Positions 7,858 through 18,408 of a DNA stretch of 38,671 nucleotides are shown here, piece by piece. The notes under the pieces were generated by a model. It was not told where the DNA came from and did no database searches. It saw only the letters and a program-made list of their open reading frames with translations. The position numbers were made by a program, and so were the translations under genes. The DNA lies in NCBI GenBank assembly GCA_023662865.1, contig JAMPIK010000021.1:1-38671 (forward strand), given 5' to 3'. The DNA is from Prevotella sp. (lineage in GTDB: Bacteria > Bacteroidota > Bacteroidia > Bacteroidales > Muribaculaceae). Position 1 is the first letter of the stretch; every line of letters begins with the position of its first letter.

Positions 7858-9030
7858 ATGGCTGAGAGCAACTTCATAGATTACGTCAAAATTCTTTGCC
7901 GCTCCGGCAAGGGAGGTGCGGGTTCGCGCCATTATCACCGCGCCAAGTATGTACCCAAAGGTGGCCCCGACGGCGGCGACGGCGGTAAAGGGGGCAGCAT
8001 TATTCTGCGCGGCAACCGCAACCTTTGGACTCTCTTGCATCTGCGCTACCAACGCCACATCTTCGCCACCGACGGCGAAAGCGGCGGCGCGGGCCGTTCT
8101 TTCGGCAAAGACGGCGAGGACCGCATTATCGATGTACCCATAGGCACTGCCGTTTTTGATGCCGACAACGGCGAATTCCTCGCCGAAATTACTGAGGACG
8201 GGCAGGAAATCAAGCTCCTACGCGGTGGCAAGGGGGGGCTCGGCAATTGGCATTTCGCCACTTCAACCAACCGCGCTCCGCGTTATGCTCAACCCGGACA
8301 ACCGGCAATTGAAAAGACAGTGATCCTCGAGCTCAAACTTCTCGGCGATGTCGGACTCGTCGGCTTCCCCAATGCCGGAAAGTCAACTTTGCTTTCCGCC
8401 ATTTCAGCCGCGAAACCCAAAATTGCCGACTATCCTTTCACAACTATGGAGCCCTCCCTCGGTATCGTAAGCTACCGCGACGGCAAGTCGTTTGTAATGG
8501 CCGACATTCCGGGTATTATTGAAGGTGCAAGCGAAGGCAAAGGATTGGGGCTTAGGTTTTTGCGCCACATAGAGCGCAATGCGGTGCTGCTGTATATGAT
8601 ACCGGCCGACACTGACGACATACGCAAAGCCTTTGATGTGCTTCGCCGTGAGCTGCACGAATTCAATCCCGAACTCTCCGACAAGAGCCGCGTTCTGGCA
8701 ATCAGCAAATGCGATATGCTCGATGATGAACTCAAAGAGATGATGCGGCAGGAACTTCCGAACAATGTCCCGATAGTGTTCATATCAGCCGTCACCGGCG
8801 AAGGAATACAGGAGCTGAAGGATCTTTTGTGGTCTGAAATAAATTCGGAGGCTGCTCGCACCACTCTCACCTTCACTCACCGTCCGCTCGATGTGCGACA
8901 TCGTGTGCCGGAAGAAGACGAGTTTATATTTGAACAAGACGATGATGAAGAGTTTGACCCTCAATCAATGACAGACGAAGATTGGGCCGATGAATTCTGG
9001 GAAGAAGAGTCAACCGTAAACCCCGACTGA
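7858..9030 (+). CDS. obgE: Obg-family GTPase
   Basis: An essential GTPase that binds the large ribosomal subunit and links ribosome assembly with growth control. The glycine-rich Obg fold covers residues 1 to about 160 ([28 protein letters not shown]). The G domain has G1 GFPNAGKS at 169-176, G3 DIPG at 216-219 and a G4 variant AISKCD. The C-terminus is a strongly acidic tail rich in D and E. The length of 390 aa is usual for the family. Its last 70 bp overlap the minus-strand gene 8961-9533 tail to tail. It closes the plus-strand run that starts with bioB. Confidence 0.96.
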   Translation: MAESNFIDYVKILCRSGKGGAGSRHYHRAKYVPKGGPDGGDGGKGGSIILRGNRNLWTLLHLRYQRHIFATDGESGGAGRSFGKDGEDRIIDVPIGTAVFDADNGEFLAEITEDGQEIKLLRGGKGGLGNWHFATSTNRAPRYAQPGQPAIEKTVILELKLLGDVGLVGFPNAGKSTLLSAISAAKPKIADYPFTTMEPSLGIVSYRDGKSFVMADIPGIIEGASEGKGLGLRFLRHIERNAVLLYMIPADTDDIRKAFDVLRRELHEFNPELSDKSRVLAISKCDMLDDELKEMMRQELPNNVPIVFISAVTGEGIQELKDLLWSEINSEAARTTLTFTHRPLDVRHRVPEEDEFIFEQDDDEEFDPQSMTDEDWADEFWEEESTVNPD

Positions 9031-9533
9031 CTAAGAGTGTGTCTAAGCTCCACATTCTCTACACATACCGCCACTTTATACCCGGAAAGACCCTCTTTCC
9101 GGCGTGGTGGTGTGCGATAATAATAAAACGTCCGTGTTGCATCCCAACTTGCGAACTGCAAACGCTTGGTCTGTCCCGGTGCTATCAGGCAACTCTCTTT
9201 TATTGTGCGTGTATGCAATTCCGCGCCGTTTAAAGCGGAATACTTCAAGGTCAGCGTCACCGATATAATTGTGTCCGAAAGCAAATTATTGGTGATGAAC
9301 AACGACTCTTTCGTGGCATTGTGAGGCTTGTCGTATCCGAATACCCTAACCGCATTGGCGGCCTCATCTCCGCTCAAAGCAAACACGCTGTCTGCAGAGG
9401 CTTCTCCTAACACGCGCTTCTGTGCGGACATCGCCTTCTCATTTATATGCAGTGTCTGCCTGCGAGCAAATGTCGACACTAATGCAAGCATTGCCAATAG
9501 CAAGATAATCAGCCTGTTCTTACCTGTTTTCAT
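8961..9533 (-). CDS. Small secreted protein of unknown function
   Basis: The 190-aa product has an N-terminal signal peptide (basic start MKTGKNR, hydrophobic 8-20, cleavage near ALVSTFA). A domain with alternating beta-like segments ([20 protein letters not shown]) follows, and the C-terminal 20 residues are very rich in serine. I do not recognise the family; the middle resembles a small immunoglobulin-like fold, which is a guess. It overlaps the upstream DUF3078 gene by 4 nt (ATGA), so it is translationally coupled and is the last gene of the long minus-strand unit. Its serine-rich tail is encoded opposite the acidic tail of obgE. Confidence 0.68.
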   Translation of the reverse strand: MKTGKNRLIILLLAMLALVSTFARRQTLHINEKAMSAQKRVLGEASADSVFALSGDEAANAVRVFGYDKPHNATKESLFITNNLLSDTIISVTLTLKYSALNGAELHTRTIKESCLIAPGQTKRLQFASWDATRTFYYYRTPPRRKEGLSGYKVAVCVENVELRHTLSQSGFTVDSSSQNSSAQSSSVID

Positions 9534-10861
9534 TTTGTTGAGAATGCATACCTGAATCCGAAACTGAGTATCTCCTTAAGCATCCAATGCCGCCAGCGAT
9601 TGCTGACAGCATCCGAAGATGTATCATACCTCAAATGCACATATATCTGTGTCGAAAGAAATTTATTTACGGCAAAATTGAACGTATTTTCCCAGTCTCC
9701 TTGAAAATCATCGTAGTTGGTAAACAGGAACAAACGTGACCGCCAGCTCACATTAGCTATCAAATCCCAATTGAGCGTAACTTCTGCACTGCTACCCACT
9801 TGGCTTTGTGTATTCCGACCCGCCTTTATGCCGAACTGTGTAGGATCCACTGCTTTGTCCACACATATTTTCAGATTATACGAAATTGGCGCCAGCGACA
9901 CGTTCAGCTTCAACCTCTTCTTAAGGCCGGTAGTTGAATATGTCATACCCAGACCCAAATTCAATTCGCCCGGTGAAAGAAATGCTGCCTTGCGCACCCG
10001 GGAATTTTCGCCGTACACATTCAGAATTTGTGTCTTGAACTGTGTGGTGAAGCTGTAAAACCACTTGTTGCGAGCCCTCACGCCGAACTTCATATTGTAC
10101 TGCAACAAGTCTTCCGAGACGGAATAATTGTGCACACTGTCCTGAGGTGTGGAGTTTAAACCCAGTTTATAAGAAAGGGTGCTTTCGAACATAAGCGAGG
10201 GGTGATACACCTCATTGAGTTTCACATCCCAAAGCAGCCCCAGTAGCAACGACAGACTGTTGTTGCCACCCTGATACCAGTTCGGTGACAGATAGGCCTG
10301 CGAGAATTGCAACGACGCATCGGTTTTATGCAGCCAGTTGGTGCGCTTCACATTCTCAATCATATCAGGCACATACGGCATCGGCTCCTCAATCGGAATA
10401 TCCTCTACGAGGAAGTCATCGGTGCGGTCTTCCGTCGGCAGCAGGCGCGGTGGCTCCGGCAATTTCCATGACAGATACCGTACCTTCTCCGGGTGGGTAA
10501 TCAGGTACTGCTCCATTATCTCCCGAGCCGTTGCATCTGCCCTTGAGGGGGTGAACCGATATTCTTTCAACCCGGTCTCTCCTCTAACATACTGACTGTA
10601 AGCCAACAGCGTCGGAATAAAATTTACATTCTTCGGTACTGAATACGGCTGAGCCATCAACGGCATTTTCGACAAAGGTATATTCAAACTGTCAGCTTTA
10701 ATATGAGACAGGCTGAAAAGCAATTCATTGATGCCGCGTGGCTCATATACTGTATTGGCTGCATTTTGATGTACATACAATGCAGAGTCGGTTTGCGCCC
10801 GAGCTTGAAAATGTGTCGCAACGCAAACCGCTATCATATAAATCATTATCCGTACTCGCAT
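9530..10861 (-). CDS. DUF3078-type outer-membrane protein
   Basis: A 443-aa exported protein. It has a short signal peptide (hydrophobic MIYMIAVCVATHF, cleavage near ARAQ) and an N-terminal region of about 130 residues with proline-rich stretches. From about residue 170 there are repeated amphipathic beta strands rich in aromatic residues (WYQGGNNSLSLLLGLLWDV, RNKWFYSFTTQFKTQILNV). It ends in [10 protein letters not shown], as outer-membrane barrels do. The WLHKTDASLQFSQAYLSPNWYQGG segment is typical of the Bacteroidetes DUF3078 family, whose function is unknown. It starts 8 nt after the S41 protease gene and overlaps the next gene by 4 nt. Confidence 0.8.
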   Translation of the reverse strand: MRVRIMIYMIAVCVATHFQARAQTDSALYVHQNAANTVYEPRGINELLFSLSHIKADSLNIPLSKMPLMAQPYSVPKNVNFIPTLLAYSQYVRGETGLKEYRFTPSRADATAREIMEQYLITHPEKVRYLSWKLPEPPRLLPTEDRTDDFLVEDIPIEEPMPYVPDMIENVKRTNWLHKTDASLQFSQAYLSPNWYQGGNNSLSLLLGLLWDVKLNEVYHPSLMFESTLSYKLGLNSTPQDSVHNYSVSEDLLQYNMKFGVRARNKWFYSFTTQFKTQILNVYGENSRVRKAAFLSPGELNLGLGMTYSTTGLKKRLKLNVSLAPISYNLKICVDKAVDPTQFGIKAGRNTQSQVGSSAEVTLNWDLIANVSWRSRLFLFTNYDDFQGDWENTFNFAVNKFLSTQIYVHLRYDTSSDAVSNRWRHWMLKEILSFGFRYAFSTK

Positions 10862-10869
10862 AGTCCGAA

Positions 10870-12483
10870 TTAATTACCTCTCAATATATTGTCATATTCA
10901 TCGCTTTCAATTATGCGCAGCGCCTCGACAAATATCGGGTCCATGGGGTTATAGACTTTATCATATGTCTGCGACTCATACACATCGCGCCCGATAAGTC
11001 CTTTAATCATAGTGGCGAGTATACCCTTGGAGCGGTCATATTCCTCTTGATTGAAAGTCACTCCGGCCTCTTCACCGCGTTTCACCACATCGGCGAGCAT
11101 TGCTTCGGTCACTGTAAATCCGGCTATGAACTTGTCATCATCTTTGTATTGCTTTTTCAGTAGCTTGCGGTTTTGATCCACATAATCAACCACATACGGA
11201 AGCAACACATTCTTGGCACTCAAATCGCGCAAATACTTGGTATTCGGCATGGTATCCAGCGGCACAAACTTGTCGGGCGATATACCGCCACCCCCATAAA
11301 TTTTCCGGCCGGATTTCATTGTGTGTGTAGCTTTTGCCTCGTCATACTTGATTGAGTCCGGGTGCATAAGCTCGCCGTGATTGAAACGATTGGTTAAATC
11401 TTTGCGATATGCCTCGGCATCTCCCTTTTTATACGGGCGTTGTATATCGCGCCCGGTGGGGGTATAATAATGAGCAACCGTGAGGCGCATCATTGAGCCG
11501 TCGGGGAATGGAATAGGCCTCTGTACCAAGCCTTTGCCGAAGGTCCGCCGACCCACTATCACACCGCGGTCATAGTCCTGAATCGCTCCGGATGTAATCT
11601 CGGCTGCTGATGCTGAATATTCATCTGTCATCACTACAAGGCGACCGGTGTCGAACATCGGCTCTTTGCCAGATGGTTTGACATATAGGTTCTGGCGGTG
11701 CGAGTTTGTGCCTTCCGTATATACAGCGAGATAGTCTTCGGGCAGTAGCTCTCCGAGCAGTTCAACCGATGAATTAAGATAACCGCCTCCGTTGGCCGTC
11801 AAGTCAAGGATAAGATTTTGCATACCCTTCTTCTGTAACTTTTTCAACGCCTCGCGAAATTCCTTGGCAGTCTCGGCACCGAACTTATTCAGCTTGATGT
11901 AGCCGGTTTCCGGTGTGACCATATACGAAGCATCAACACTGTAAATGGGAATATCATCGCGGGTTATATTGAAAAATATCGTATCCGTTTTGTTGCCGGA
12001 CATTCGCAACGTCTTGAGATTTACCTGCGTGCCTTTCGGGCCGCGAAGATAATTGACTACTCCCCTTTGAGTAATCTTCACTCCCGAAATGGCAGTATCG
12101 TTGGCGGAGAGTATGCGGTCGCCAGGAAGAAGTCCCACTTTGGCGGAAGGACCGTTTGGCACCGTGGATATTACATACACGGTATCCTTCACCAGATTGT
12201 AAGTTATGCCGATACCGGAGAACTTCCCCTCCAACGGCTCATTCTGCTCTTTTGTCTCCTTTGCATTCGTATATGCGGAATGAGGGTCAAGCTGTTCGAG
12301 CATACCTTTGATGGCATCTTCCACAAGTTTCTCCTCATTTACCGTGTCAACATACAACTGTGCGATAGCTTGCTCTGCGTAACGCAATTTATTGAGATGT
12401 TGCGCCGATTTCGGCATTTGCGCCATGCCTATACCTACAACAGCTGCAAGAGCCGCCGGCACCAATATTTTCTTCATTTTCAT
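10870..12483 (-). CDS. S41 family C-terminal processing protease with PDZ domain
   Basis: A periplasmic serine protease (Ctp/Prc family) that trims or degrades exported proteins from their C-termini. The 537-aa protein has a signal peptide (cleavage near GMAQ) and an N-terminal helical part. A PDZ domain (about residues 85-165, with GIGITYN and GLLPGDRI) is followed by the S41 domain. The catalytic Ser lies in DEYSASAAEI (residues 290-292) and the general-base Lys in RRTFGKG (K317). Both are present, so it should be active. It starts 6 nt after coaD. Placement with PorU-type proteases fits envelope protein maturation, but no specific substrate can be inferred. Confidence 0.93.
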   Translation of the reverse strand: MKMKKILVPAALAAVVGIGMAQMPKSAQHLNKLRYAEQAIAQLYVDTVNEEKLVEDAIKGMLEQLDPHSAYTNAKETKEQNEPLEGKFSGIGITYNLVKDTVYVISTVPNGPSAKVGLLPGDRILSANDTAISGVKITQRGVVNYLRGPKGTQVNLKTLRMSGNKTDTIFFNITRDDIPIYSVDASYMVTPETGYIKLNKFGAETAKEFREALKKLQKKGMQNLILDLTANGGGYLNSSVELLGELLPEDYLAVYTEGTNSHRQNLYVKPSGKEPMFDTGRLVVMTDEYSASAAEITSGAIQDYDRGVIVGRRTFGKGLVQRPIPFPDGSMMRLTVAHYYTPTGRDIQRPYKKGDAEAYRKDLTNRFNHGELMHPDSIKYDEAKATHTMKSGRKIYGGGGISPDKFVPLDTMPNTKYLRDLSAKNVLLPYVVDYVDQNRKLLKKQYKDDDKFIAGFTVTEAMLADVVKRGEEAGVTFNQEEYDRSKGILATMIKGLIGRDVYESQTYDKVYNPMDPIFVEALRIIESDEYDNILRGN

Positions 12484-12489
12484 AATATT

Positions 12490-12933
12490 TCAGGGTAAAA
12501 ATTCACTCACGTCAACCCCATACATTTGCAATTCTCTAACCATTGACGAGGAGACGCACTCATGCTCCGGGAGGGAGTACATCAACACCGTTTCCAATCC
12601 GCTTATACGCCGGTTTACATCGGCAAGCGTCCGCTCATATTCAAAGTCTTGCACTGAGCGTACACCCCGGAGCAAGTAGCGTGCACCCATTTCTGCAGCG
12701 AAGTCGGCGGTAAGACCCTCATAGGAATATACTTCCACGCTCGGCTCTTCTTCATAAACTCGCGCAATCGCCCGTATGCGATGCGCTATTTCATCGGCTT
12801 CAGCCTCTGCCTTCTCGGCATTTACACCTATGGCTATGATTATTCTGTCGAACAACGGAACAGCACGATCCACCACACTTTTGTGTCCTATGGTAAAGGG
12901 ATTGAATGTACCCGGAAAGAGTGCTATCTTCAT
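12490..12933 (-). CDS. coaD: Phosphopantetheine adenylyltransferase
   Basis: Transfers AMP from ATP to 4'-phosphopantetheine to form dephospho-CoA, the penultimate step of coenzyme A synthesis in the cytoplasm. The nucleotidyltransferase motif TFNPFTIGH (residues 9-17, the T/HxGH signature) and the C-terminal SSSMVREL are both present, together with the family segment YLLRGVRSVQDFEYE. The length of 147 aa is slightly below the usual 155-165 but complete. It starts 20 nt after parE and ends 6 nt before the S41 protease gene. Confidence 0.95.
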   Translation of the reverse strand: MKIALFPGTFNPFTIGHKSVVDRAVPLFDRIIIAIGVNAEKAEAEADEIAHRIRAIARVYEEEPSVEVYSYEGLTADFAAEMGARYLLRGVRSVQDFEYERTLADVNRRISGLETVLMYSLPEHECVSSSMVRELQMYGVDVSEFLP

Positions 12934-12953
12934 ATTTTTTCAGTTTTGCAGAA

Positions 12954-14948
12954 CTATGAAATTTGGGAGTCGTCTTCTATCACAAGATTATCTATAATGA
13001 AATTCTGACGATTCATTGTATTCTTTCCCATGTAAAATTCCAGCAGTTTATCCACTGCATCATCGCGCTTGAGAGTCACGGGGTCAAGCCTCATATCCTC
13101 GCCGATAAACTCGCGGAACTCCTCTTCATTAATCTCACCGAGACCTTTGAATCGGGTAATCTCGGCATTGTTTCCGAAATGCTCGATTGCAGCAACGCGC
13201 TCCTCATCGGTGAAACAATACCACGTGTCGCGCTCCTCTTTGGGCGGTTTGACCGCCCCGCCTCCCGGATTTTTCTTTGTGCTTTTGCGCCGCGTTGCCT
13301 TCTTGTTGCGCACACGGAATAAGGGTGTCTGCAGGATAAACACATGGCCCTTCTTGATTAAATCCGGGAAGAATTGCAGAAAGAATGTGATGAGCAGCAA
13401 GCGTATGTGCATACCGTCAACATCCGCATCAGTGGCTATAATCACTTTGTTGTATCGCAAACCTTCAATACCCTCTTCGATATTCAATGCAGCCTGAAGC
13501 ATATTGAATTCTTCATTCTCATACACAACCTTTTGCGTAAGTCCATAGCTGTTGAGCGGCTTTCCGCGCAGAGAGAATACTGCTTGCGTACGTGCGTCTC
13601 TGGCTTTGGTTATGGTTCCGGTAGCCGACAGACCCTCGGTTATGAAAATTGAAGAGTCTTCACGCAAATCTTCTTTGCGCGAATTGGCTTTTATGGTATC
13701 GCTGTAATGCACCGAGCAGTCGCGCAGGTTCTTATTGTTCAGGCTGACTTTCTTGGCGCGCTCGCGGGCCAATTTGGTGACTCCGGCCATTGCCTTACGC
13801 TCTTTCTCGCTCTCCTGAATTTTGTGGAGCATAATGTCAGCCGTCTCCAAATTTTTATGGAGGTAGTCATCAAGCTCTTTCTTTACGAAATCACCTACGA
13901 ATTTATTTACGGTGACGGGGCTGTCCGGCGCAATCTCGCGGCTGCCGAGTCTTGTCTTGGTCTGGCTCTCGAACACCGGCTCCTGCACTCGCACGCTGAT
14001 TGCTCCCACCATGCCGTTGCGTATATCGGAGTATTCAAATCCCTTGCCGAAGTACTCTTTCACTGTTCGGCTCACCCACTCGCGGAAGGCTGTGAGATGT
14101 GTACCTCCCTGGGTGGTATGCTGTCCGTTTACGAATGAGTAATACTCCTCGCCATACTGATCCGTATGGGTGAGTACCATCTCGATGTCTTCCCCTTTGA
14201 GATGAATAATCGGATACAACGGGTCGGAAGTAAGTCGCTCATTGATAAGGTCGAGCAATCCGTGGCGCGACAAATATTTCTTTCCGTTGAAGTAGATTGC
14301 AAGCCCGACGTTCAGGTATGTGTAATTGCGGAGCATTGTTTCCACAAACTCCATTCGGAACGCATAATTGCGAAACAGCTCCGGATCGGGGGTGAAACGC
14401 ACATATGTACCGTTGGGTTCTTCCGTCTTATCCGGCCCGCTTTGCTCCACGAGGTCGCCGCGGTAATACAGTACGCGCACACATTCGCCGTCGCGATAAC
14501 TAATCACCTCACATTCTGTTGACAAAGCATTAACCGCCTTGATACCGACACCGTTCAGACCCACAGACTTTTGAAAGCTCTTCGAGTCGAATTTACCGCC
14601 GGTGTTTACATTGGAAGTCGCATCTTTCACCTTGCCTAACGGAATGCCTCGCCCATAGTCGCGCACTGTGCATGTGCCCCCCTCCATGGTGATGTCAATC
14701 TGCTTGCCGAAGCCCATGTTGTACTCATCAATAGAGTTGTCAATCACCTCTTTCAAAAGCACATATATACCGTCTTCGGCATGAGAGCCGTCGCCGAGTT
14801 TACCGATATACATACCGGGACGGCGACGGATATGTTCGTTCCATGCCAATGTGATGATGGCGCTTTCATCATAATTGCCGACACCCTTTGGGGGTATCGG
14901 CTGTTCATCTGCCATCGCAAATATGTTATCTGTCAGTTCTTCGCTCAT
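12954..14948 (-). CDS. parE: DNA topoisomerase IV subunit B (ParE/GyrB family)
   Basis: The ATPase and TOPRIM subunit of a type II topoisomerase. The 664-aa protein has the GHKL ATPase motifs ([33 protein letters not shown]) and the transducer domain. The TOPRIM part carries [17 protein letters not shown] and the acidic metal site [16 protein letters not shown] replaces the EGDSA usual in gyrase B, and the protein lacks gyrase-length insertions. Together these favour topoisomerase IV, as usually annotated in Bacteroidales. Its partner subunit is not in the window. It lies 27 nt after the second PorU-like gene and 20 nt before coaD. Confidence 0.9.
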   Translation of the reverse strand: MSEELTDNIFAMADEQPIPPKGVGNYDESAIITLAWNEHIRRRPGMYIGKLGDGSHAEDGIYVLLKEVIDNSIDEYNMGFGKQIDITMEGGTCTVRDYGRGIPLGKVKDATSNVNTGGKFDSKSFQKSVGLNGVGIKAVNALSTECEVISYRDGECVRVLYYRGDLVEQSGPDKTEEPNGTYVRFTPDPELFRNYAFRMEFVETMLRNYTYLNVGLAIYFNGKKYLSRHGLLDLINERLTSDPLYPIIHLKGEDIEMVLTHTDQYGEEYYSFVNGQHTTQGGTHLTAFREWVSRTVKEYFGKGFEYSDIRNGMVGAISVRVQEPVFESQTKTRLGSREIAPDSPVTVNKFVGDFVKKELDDYLHKNLETADIMLHKIQESEKERKAMAGVTKLARERAKKVSLNNKNLRDCSVHYSDTIKANSRKEDLREDSSIFITEGLSATGTITKARDARTQAVFSLRGKPLNSYGLTQKVVYENEEFNMLQAALNIEEGIEGLRYNKVIIATDADVDGMHIRLLLITFFLQFFPDLIKKGHVFILQTPLFRVRNKKATRRKSTKKNPGGGAVKPPKEERDTWYCFTDEERVAAIEHFGNNAEITRFKGLGEINEEEFREFIGEDMRLDPVTLKRDDAVDKLLEFYMGKNTMNRQNFIIDNLVIEDDSQIS

Positions 14949-14975
14949 AAGTAGCTGCTCTAATTACTTAATTCT

Positions 14976-17900
14976 TTAGAATACAATAACTTCACAAGGT
15001 TCGGTTATGATATTCCCGGCCTTGGCGTCATTTTGAATTCCAATCGCATAATATACTCCCGGTGAAACCCGGTTGTCGGCATTGTCCTTCAAATTCCACA
15101 CATATTTACCACCCTTCATCTCGCCGTAAAAATGCCGATGACCTTGTGAGTCCACTATGCGGATATGCTGCGTTGCGCTGCCGGTTGTTTCATTTAATGT
15201 GAATGTCACTTGCTTCCGAACCGGTCCCTCTACATCTGTGTGCAGCTTGGACATTGTATTCACCCCGCCCACTTTCACATTCAGTGTGCGGGTTGCATAC
15301 TGATTGTTTGCATCGCTTACAGTCAGCTTCAGCAGGTGGTTACCGGCAGCCATATCTTTCACGGGATAAGCCAATTGCACGCGTTTACCTCCTTCGTTTA
15401 CGGTGATATGGTTATGCACATCAAACTTTGTATTGCGATTGTCGATAGTCATATACATGCTCGACACTCCCTCGCGCTCATAGGCCATGATTCCGAAATC
15501 ATCGGTAATGTCGGCATACAGCATGAAGTTCGAAGGCACTGCATCGTTTTCGCCCACTTCGGGGGATACGGCATACATACTTTCAATTACCGGTGCATTG
15601 TCCGAGGCTACCGCCTTGTCTGCATTATAGTCTTTCACGCTCAAAGACAAAGCTCCGGCCGCTCCTTTGCGCTGAACCGGGTCATAAGCAGCGGCACGCA
15701 AGGTCACCGGCTCTGCCGATGTCTGAGGCGTGTTGTTCGGAATAAGCATTACGCCCTCGAATTTACCTCCCTTTACTGCATATTCGTTCACCGACAAAGT
15801 AGTCTGGTCAAGGCGCACATTCACCGAAGGGGAACTCTGCCATGAGTTTGTCTTCATATTCACTGCCGGCGCGCATATCTTCAATACCAACGTGCCGGTA
15901 TAGTCAGACAACAATTTGCCATCGCGACCGGTGATTTTGCCGGAAAATTTCACCTGTGAACCCGGATATATCTCATCGGCAGCATCATCAAAGTTAAGCT
16001 CAACGGAGGCTGTCGGCAAAGGCAGTGTCAACGCCGGGTCGCCAATCAGATGAAATGCAAATTTATTTGCATCGGAGCAGGTGGCATTTTTAGCCATGAC
16101 ATACGATTCGCCAAGGGTGCGTTTGGAGGCCAGCGGCTTGCCGGCTTCCATGTCTTCACACAACATGGCTTTCTGGAAGTTGTTGAGTAGTACATAGTTC
16201 TTGCGGGAATACCCGGCGCGAGTAGTGCCCAAAGTGGCAATAAAACCGTTTTGGCGCTGCAACACCATTTTCGCCGCAACTCCGGCCTCGTTGTTGTCAA
16301 ACGGAGCTACATCGCAAGCGCCCCACAGGGAGAAGCCATATCGCGTATTATTGAATTTACGCTCATCGCCCACATCAACCAGGCCGTTGCCAATGGCCGA
16401 ACTGGTGGCATGACCGGTAAAAAAGGTTAACATCGCACCTTCATCTACCCTCTTCTTGAACATCTCGAATCCGCTGGTCAGGCTGTTCAGATTGTTATAT
16501 ATTTTCGTACCCAAACCGGCCTTGACGGTGTAGTCGGTCATCTGATTATGCAGATTTTCTTCCCATGTTTGATGCTCGTTGTTGTCGCCGCCGTCGGCAA
16601 GATAATTAAAGTTTGTGAGCCAATATGCAAACGAGCTGTCTGCATAATATGCCTGCACTTTGTCCACATATTCATTGGCTGACTTCAAATCATTTACAGG
16701 CACTATACCCACGCCGACATGCATTGACACCTTATAGAATGAGTATGCCGAATTTTGCTCGGAGTCGGTCACGTCTTGCATCATACCATACCAGTCATCC
16801 GTACAGAATGAAAAGTCAAAATTAGATGAATCGTAGCTCTGATTGGAAATCAAAGTGCCAATCTCCGGCACAATATTCAACACGTTGCGGTAATCGCGCA
16901 CATTCGGCCCGAAGAGCAAAATATTCTTGAACACCCGGTTATCAGGATTATCCCTGTCATATAACATTTTGGCCAAAGCTCGATACGCCATCGGATCGGC
17001 AACTCCGGCCGAAAATTCATTTATCACATCTTCATTGAGCACAACAGCCACCTCAATGCCGTCTTTTTCTTTGTGCAAAGCGGCCAAACGGTCGGCGGCA
17101 GGTTTGAGCTCGGGCAGTGTAATAATCAGCATTGCGGGTATTTTGACGGTGCCCAATGCGTGCAGGTTCTGATTGTTCACTTCCTCATAACCCTTGATTT
17201 TATATTGGGGCTTGGAATAGTCAACAAACACCACCGGGCCGCGGTGATTGTCCGAAAGATACATTACTCTGGTCATGTCTCCCTCCTTCTCACACTTTAA
17301 CTCTTTGACTGCATTGGAGTTGGTCACTTGCCACACGCCGATTTCGCCTTCCGATGCAGGCATTTCGAGCCATTTGTATTTCTTGGCCGTAAACTCATAC
17401 GGATATGCGGCAAACTGTGTCTCGCCTTCGCCAAATGCGAATGTTCTTTTCCCGCTGACTACCAAATAATCAAGAGCCGCAAAATATTCATTCCCGGTGC
17501 CGGTATATCTCACTGTGATATTGCCTTTTTCGGAGGGTAGCGTTATCGTGCCGTACTTTTTTGCATTGAACCGAAAATTATCAATCTGACTGCAAAAAGG
17601 AATGCTCGATTTAATCAACTCCCCCCCCTCAAAGCCATACTCAAGCACTGTGTTAGTATTTGAGCGTGCGCCGAACAGGCAGGTAATACTGCCCGATGTG
17701 CCGGACACTACCGAGGGCAGATAGTATGGGAATTGCTGAGTACGCTCATTTACAAAGCTTTCGCCATAGAAGTCGCGTCCGGAAGCTCCGTATGTAAAGT
17801 TGTCAACCTCATGGTAACAGTAGCTCCATGCGGACTCAAGCGCCGGCAGGCTGCTGTCGGTCTTTCCACTGCTAACCTGTTGAATATCATTACGTACACC

Positions 17901-18347
17901 GGTGTCCGTTATGAAATAAGCAACATCGGTGGCATAAACCTGATTGGATGCACGGTCAAATCGCATTTGGTCGGTGTAGCTGTCGTTGTCGAACAAATAG
18001 TCCACTTTCTGTGTGGCTTGTGCATAAAAGTAGGTCACACCATTACCGCGCTTGGTAGCTACTGGCTGTAAATCTGACTGATAAGCCTCCCCCTTGGAAG
18101 ACACGAACTGTGTGGGCTGCAAGTCGCCGCCACGTCCGTATATGAATACCTTGTTCGGATTGAAACCCATTGATTTCAATTCGTCATCGCTTATTTCATA
18201 CACTCCGGTTTTGTCAATGTAAATTTTCACCCAGCGGCCTTTGCTCATTACAGACTCGCGCGGGAAGGCTGACGCCGGTGCCGCTGCTTGCGCACACACC
18301 GAAAATAATGATATTAAAATTAGTATTATGCAGTTAATTAGCTTCAT
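14976..18347 (-). CDS. Second PorU-like C25 family protease
   Basis: A 1123-aa exported protein with a signal peptide (cleavage near AQAAA), paralogous to the PorU encoded upstream. Both begin the mature part with a GKWVK/GRWVK segment, share an N-terminal region with GxGGD/GYGGT turns, and carry a central gingipain-type (C25) domain. The catalytic pair appears intact: His646 in FFTGHAT and Cys678 in WGACDVAP, 32 residues apart. A LIGDPAL segment closes the domain and beta-sandwich domains follow, ending in a T9SS-like C-terminal beta domain (GVYYAIGIQND). It may be a second sortase, a sortase-like protease for a subset of cargo, or itself a cargo. It starts 61 nt after the FAH-like gene. Confidence 0.83.
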   Translation of the reverse strand: MKLINCIILILISLFSVCAQAAAPASAFPRESVMSKGRWVKIYIDKTGVYEISDDELKSMGFNPNKVFIYGRGGDLQPTQFVSSKGEAYQSDLQPVATKRGNGVTYFYAQATQKVDYLFDNDSYTDQMRFDRASNQVYATDVAYFITDTGVRNDIQQVSSGKTDSSLPALESAWSYCYHEVDNFTYGASGRDFYGESFVNERTQQFPYYLPSVVSGTSGSITCLFGARSNTNTVLEYGFEGGELIKSSIPFCSQIDNFRFNAKKYGTITLPSEKGNITVRYTGTGNEYFAALDYLVVSGKRTFAFGEGETQFAAYPYEFTAKKYKWLEMPASEGEIGVWQVTNSNAVKELKCEKEGDMTRVMYLSDNHRGPVVFVDYSKPQYKIKGYEEVNNQNLHALGTVKIPAMLIITLPELKPAADRLAALHKEKDGIEVAVVLNEDVINEFSAGVADPMAYRALAKMLYDRDNPDNRVFKNILLFGPNVRDYRNVLNIVPEIGTLISNQSYDSSNFDFSFCTDDWYGMMQDVTDSEQNSAYSFYKVSMHVGVGIVPVNDLKSANEYVDKVQAYYADSSFAYWLTNFNYLADGGDNNEHQTWEENLHNQMTDYTVKAGLGTKIYNNLNSLTSGFEMFKKRVDEGAMLTFFTGHATSSAIGNGLVDVGDERKFNNTRYGFSLWGACDVAPFDNNEAGVAAKMVLQRQNGFIATLGTTRAGYSRKNYVLLNNFQKAMLCEDMEAGKPLASKRTLGESYVMAKNATCSDANKFAFHLIGDPALTLPLPTASVELNFDDAADEIYPGSQVKFSGKITGRDGKLLSDYTGTLVLKICAPAVNMKTNSWQSSPSVNVRLDQTTLSVNEYAVKGGKFEGVMLIPNNTPQTSAEPVTLRAAAYDPVQRKGAAGALSLSVKDYNADKAVASDNAPVIESMYAVSPEVGENDAVPSNFMLYADITDDFGIMAYEREGVSSMYMTIDNRNTKFDVHNHITVNEGGKRVQLAYPVKDMAAGNHLLKLTVSDANNQYATRTLNVKVGGVNTMSKLHTDVEGPVRKQVTFTLNETTGSATQHIRIVDSQGHRHFYGEMKGGKYVWNLKDNADNRVSPGVYYAIGIQNDAKAGNIITEPCEVIVF

Positions 18348-18408
18348 ATTCTTGGTTGTTTGGCTTTTTGCTTTTTTGCCTTTACTTATAACGCGAAAAA
18401 ACCGAAAT

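Noticed and set aside
13707..14138. Open frames of more than 130 codons on the plus strand opposite parE, and similar ones opposite legB, the Wzi gene and the acyltransferase gene.
   Set aside because: They are antisense to well-supported genes, carry no recognisable motif or signal, and have the composition expected of shadow frames.
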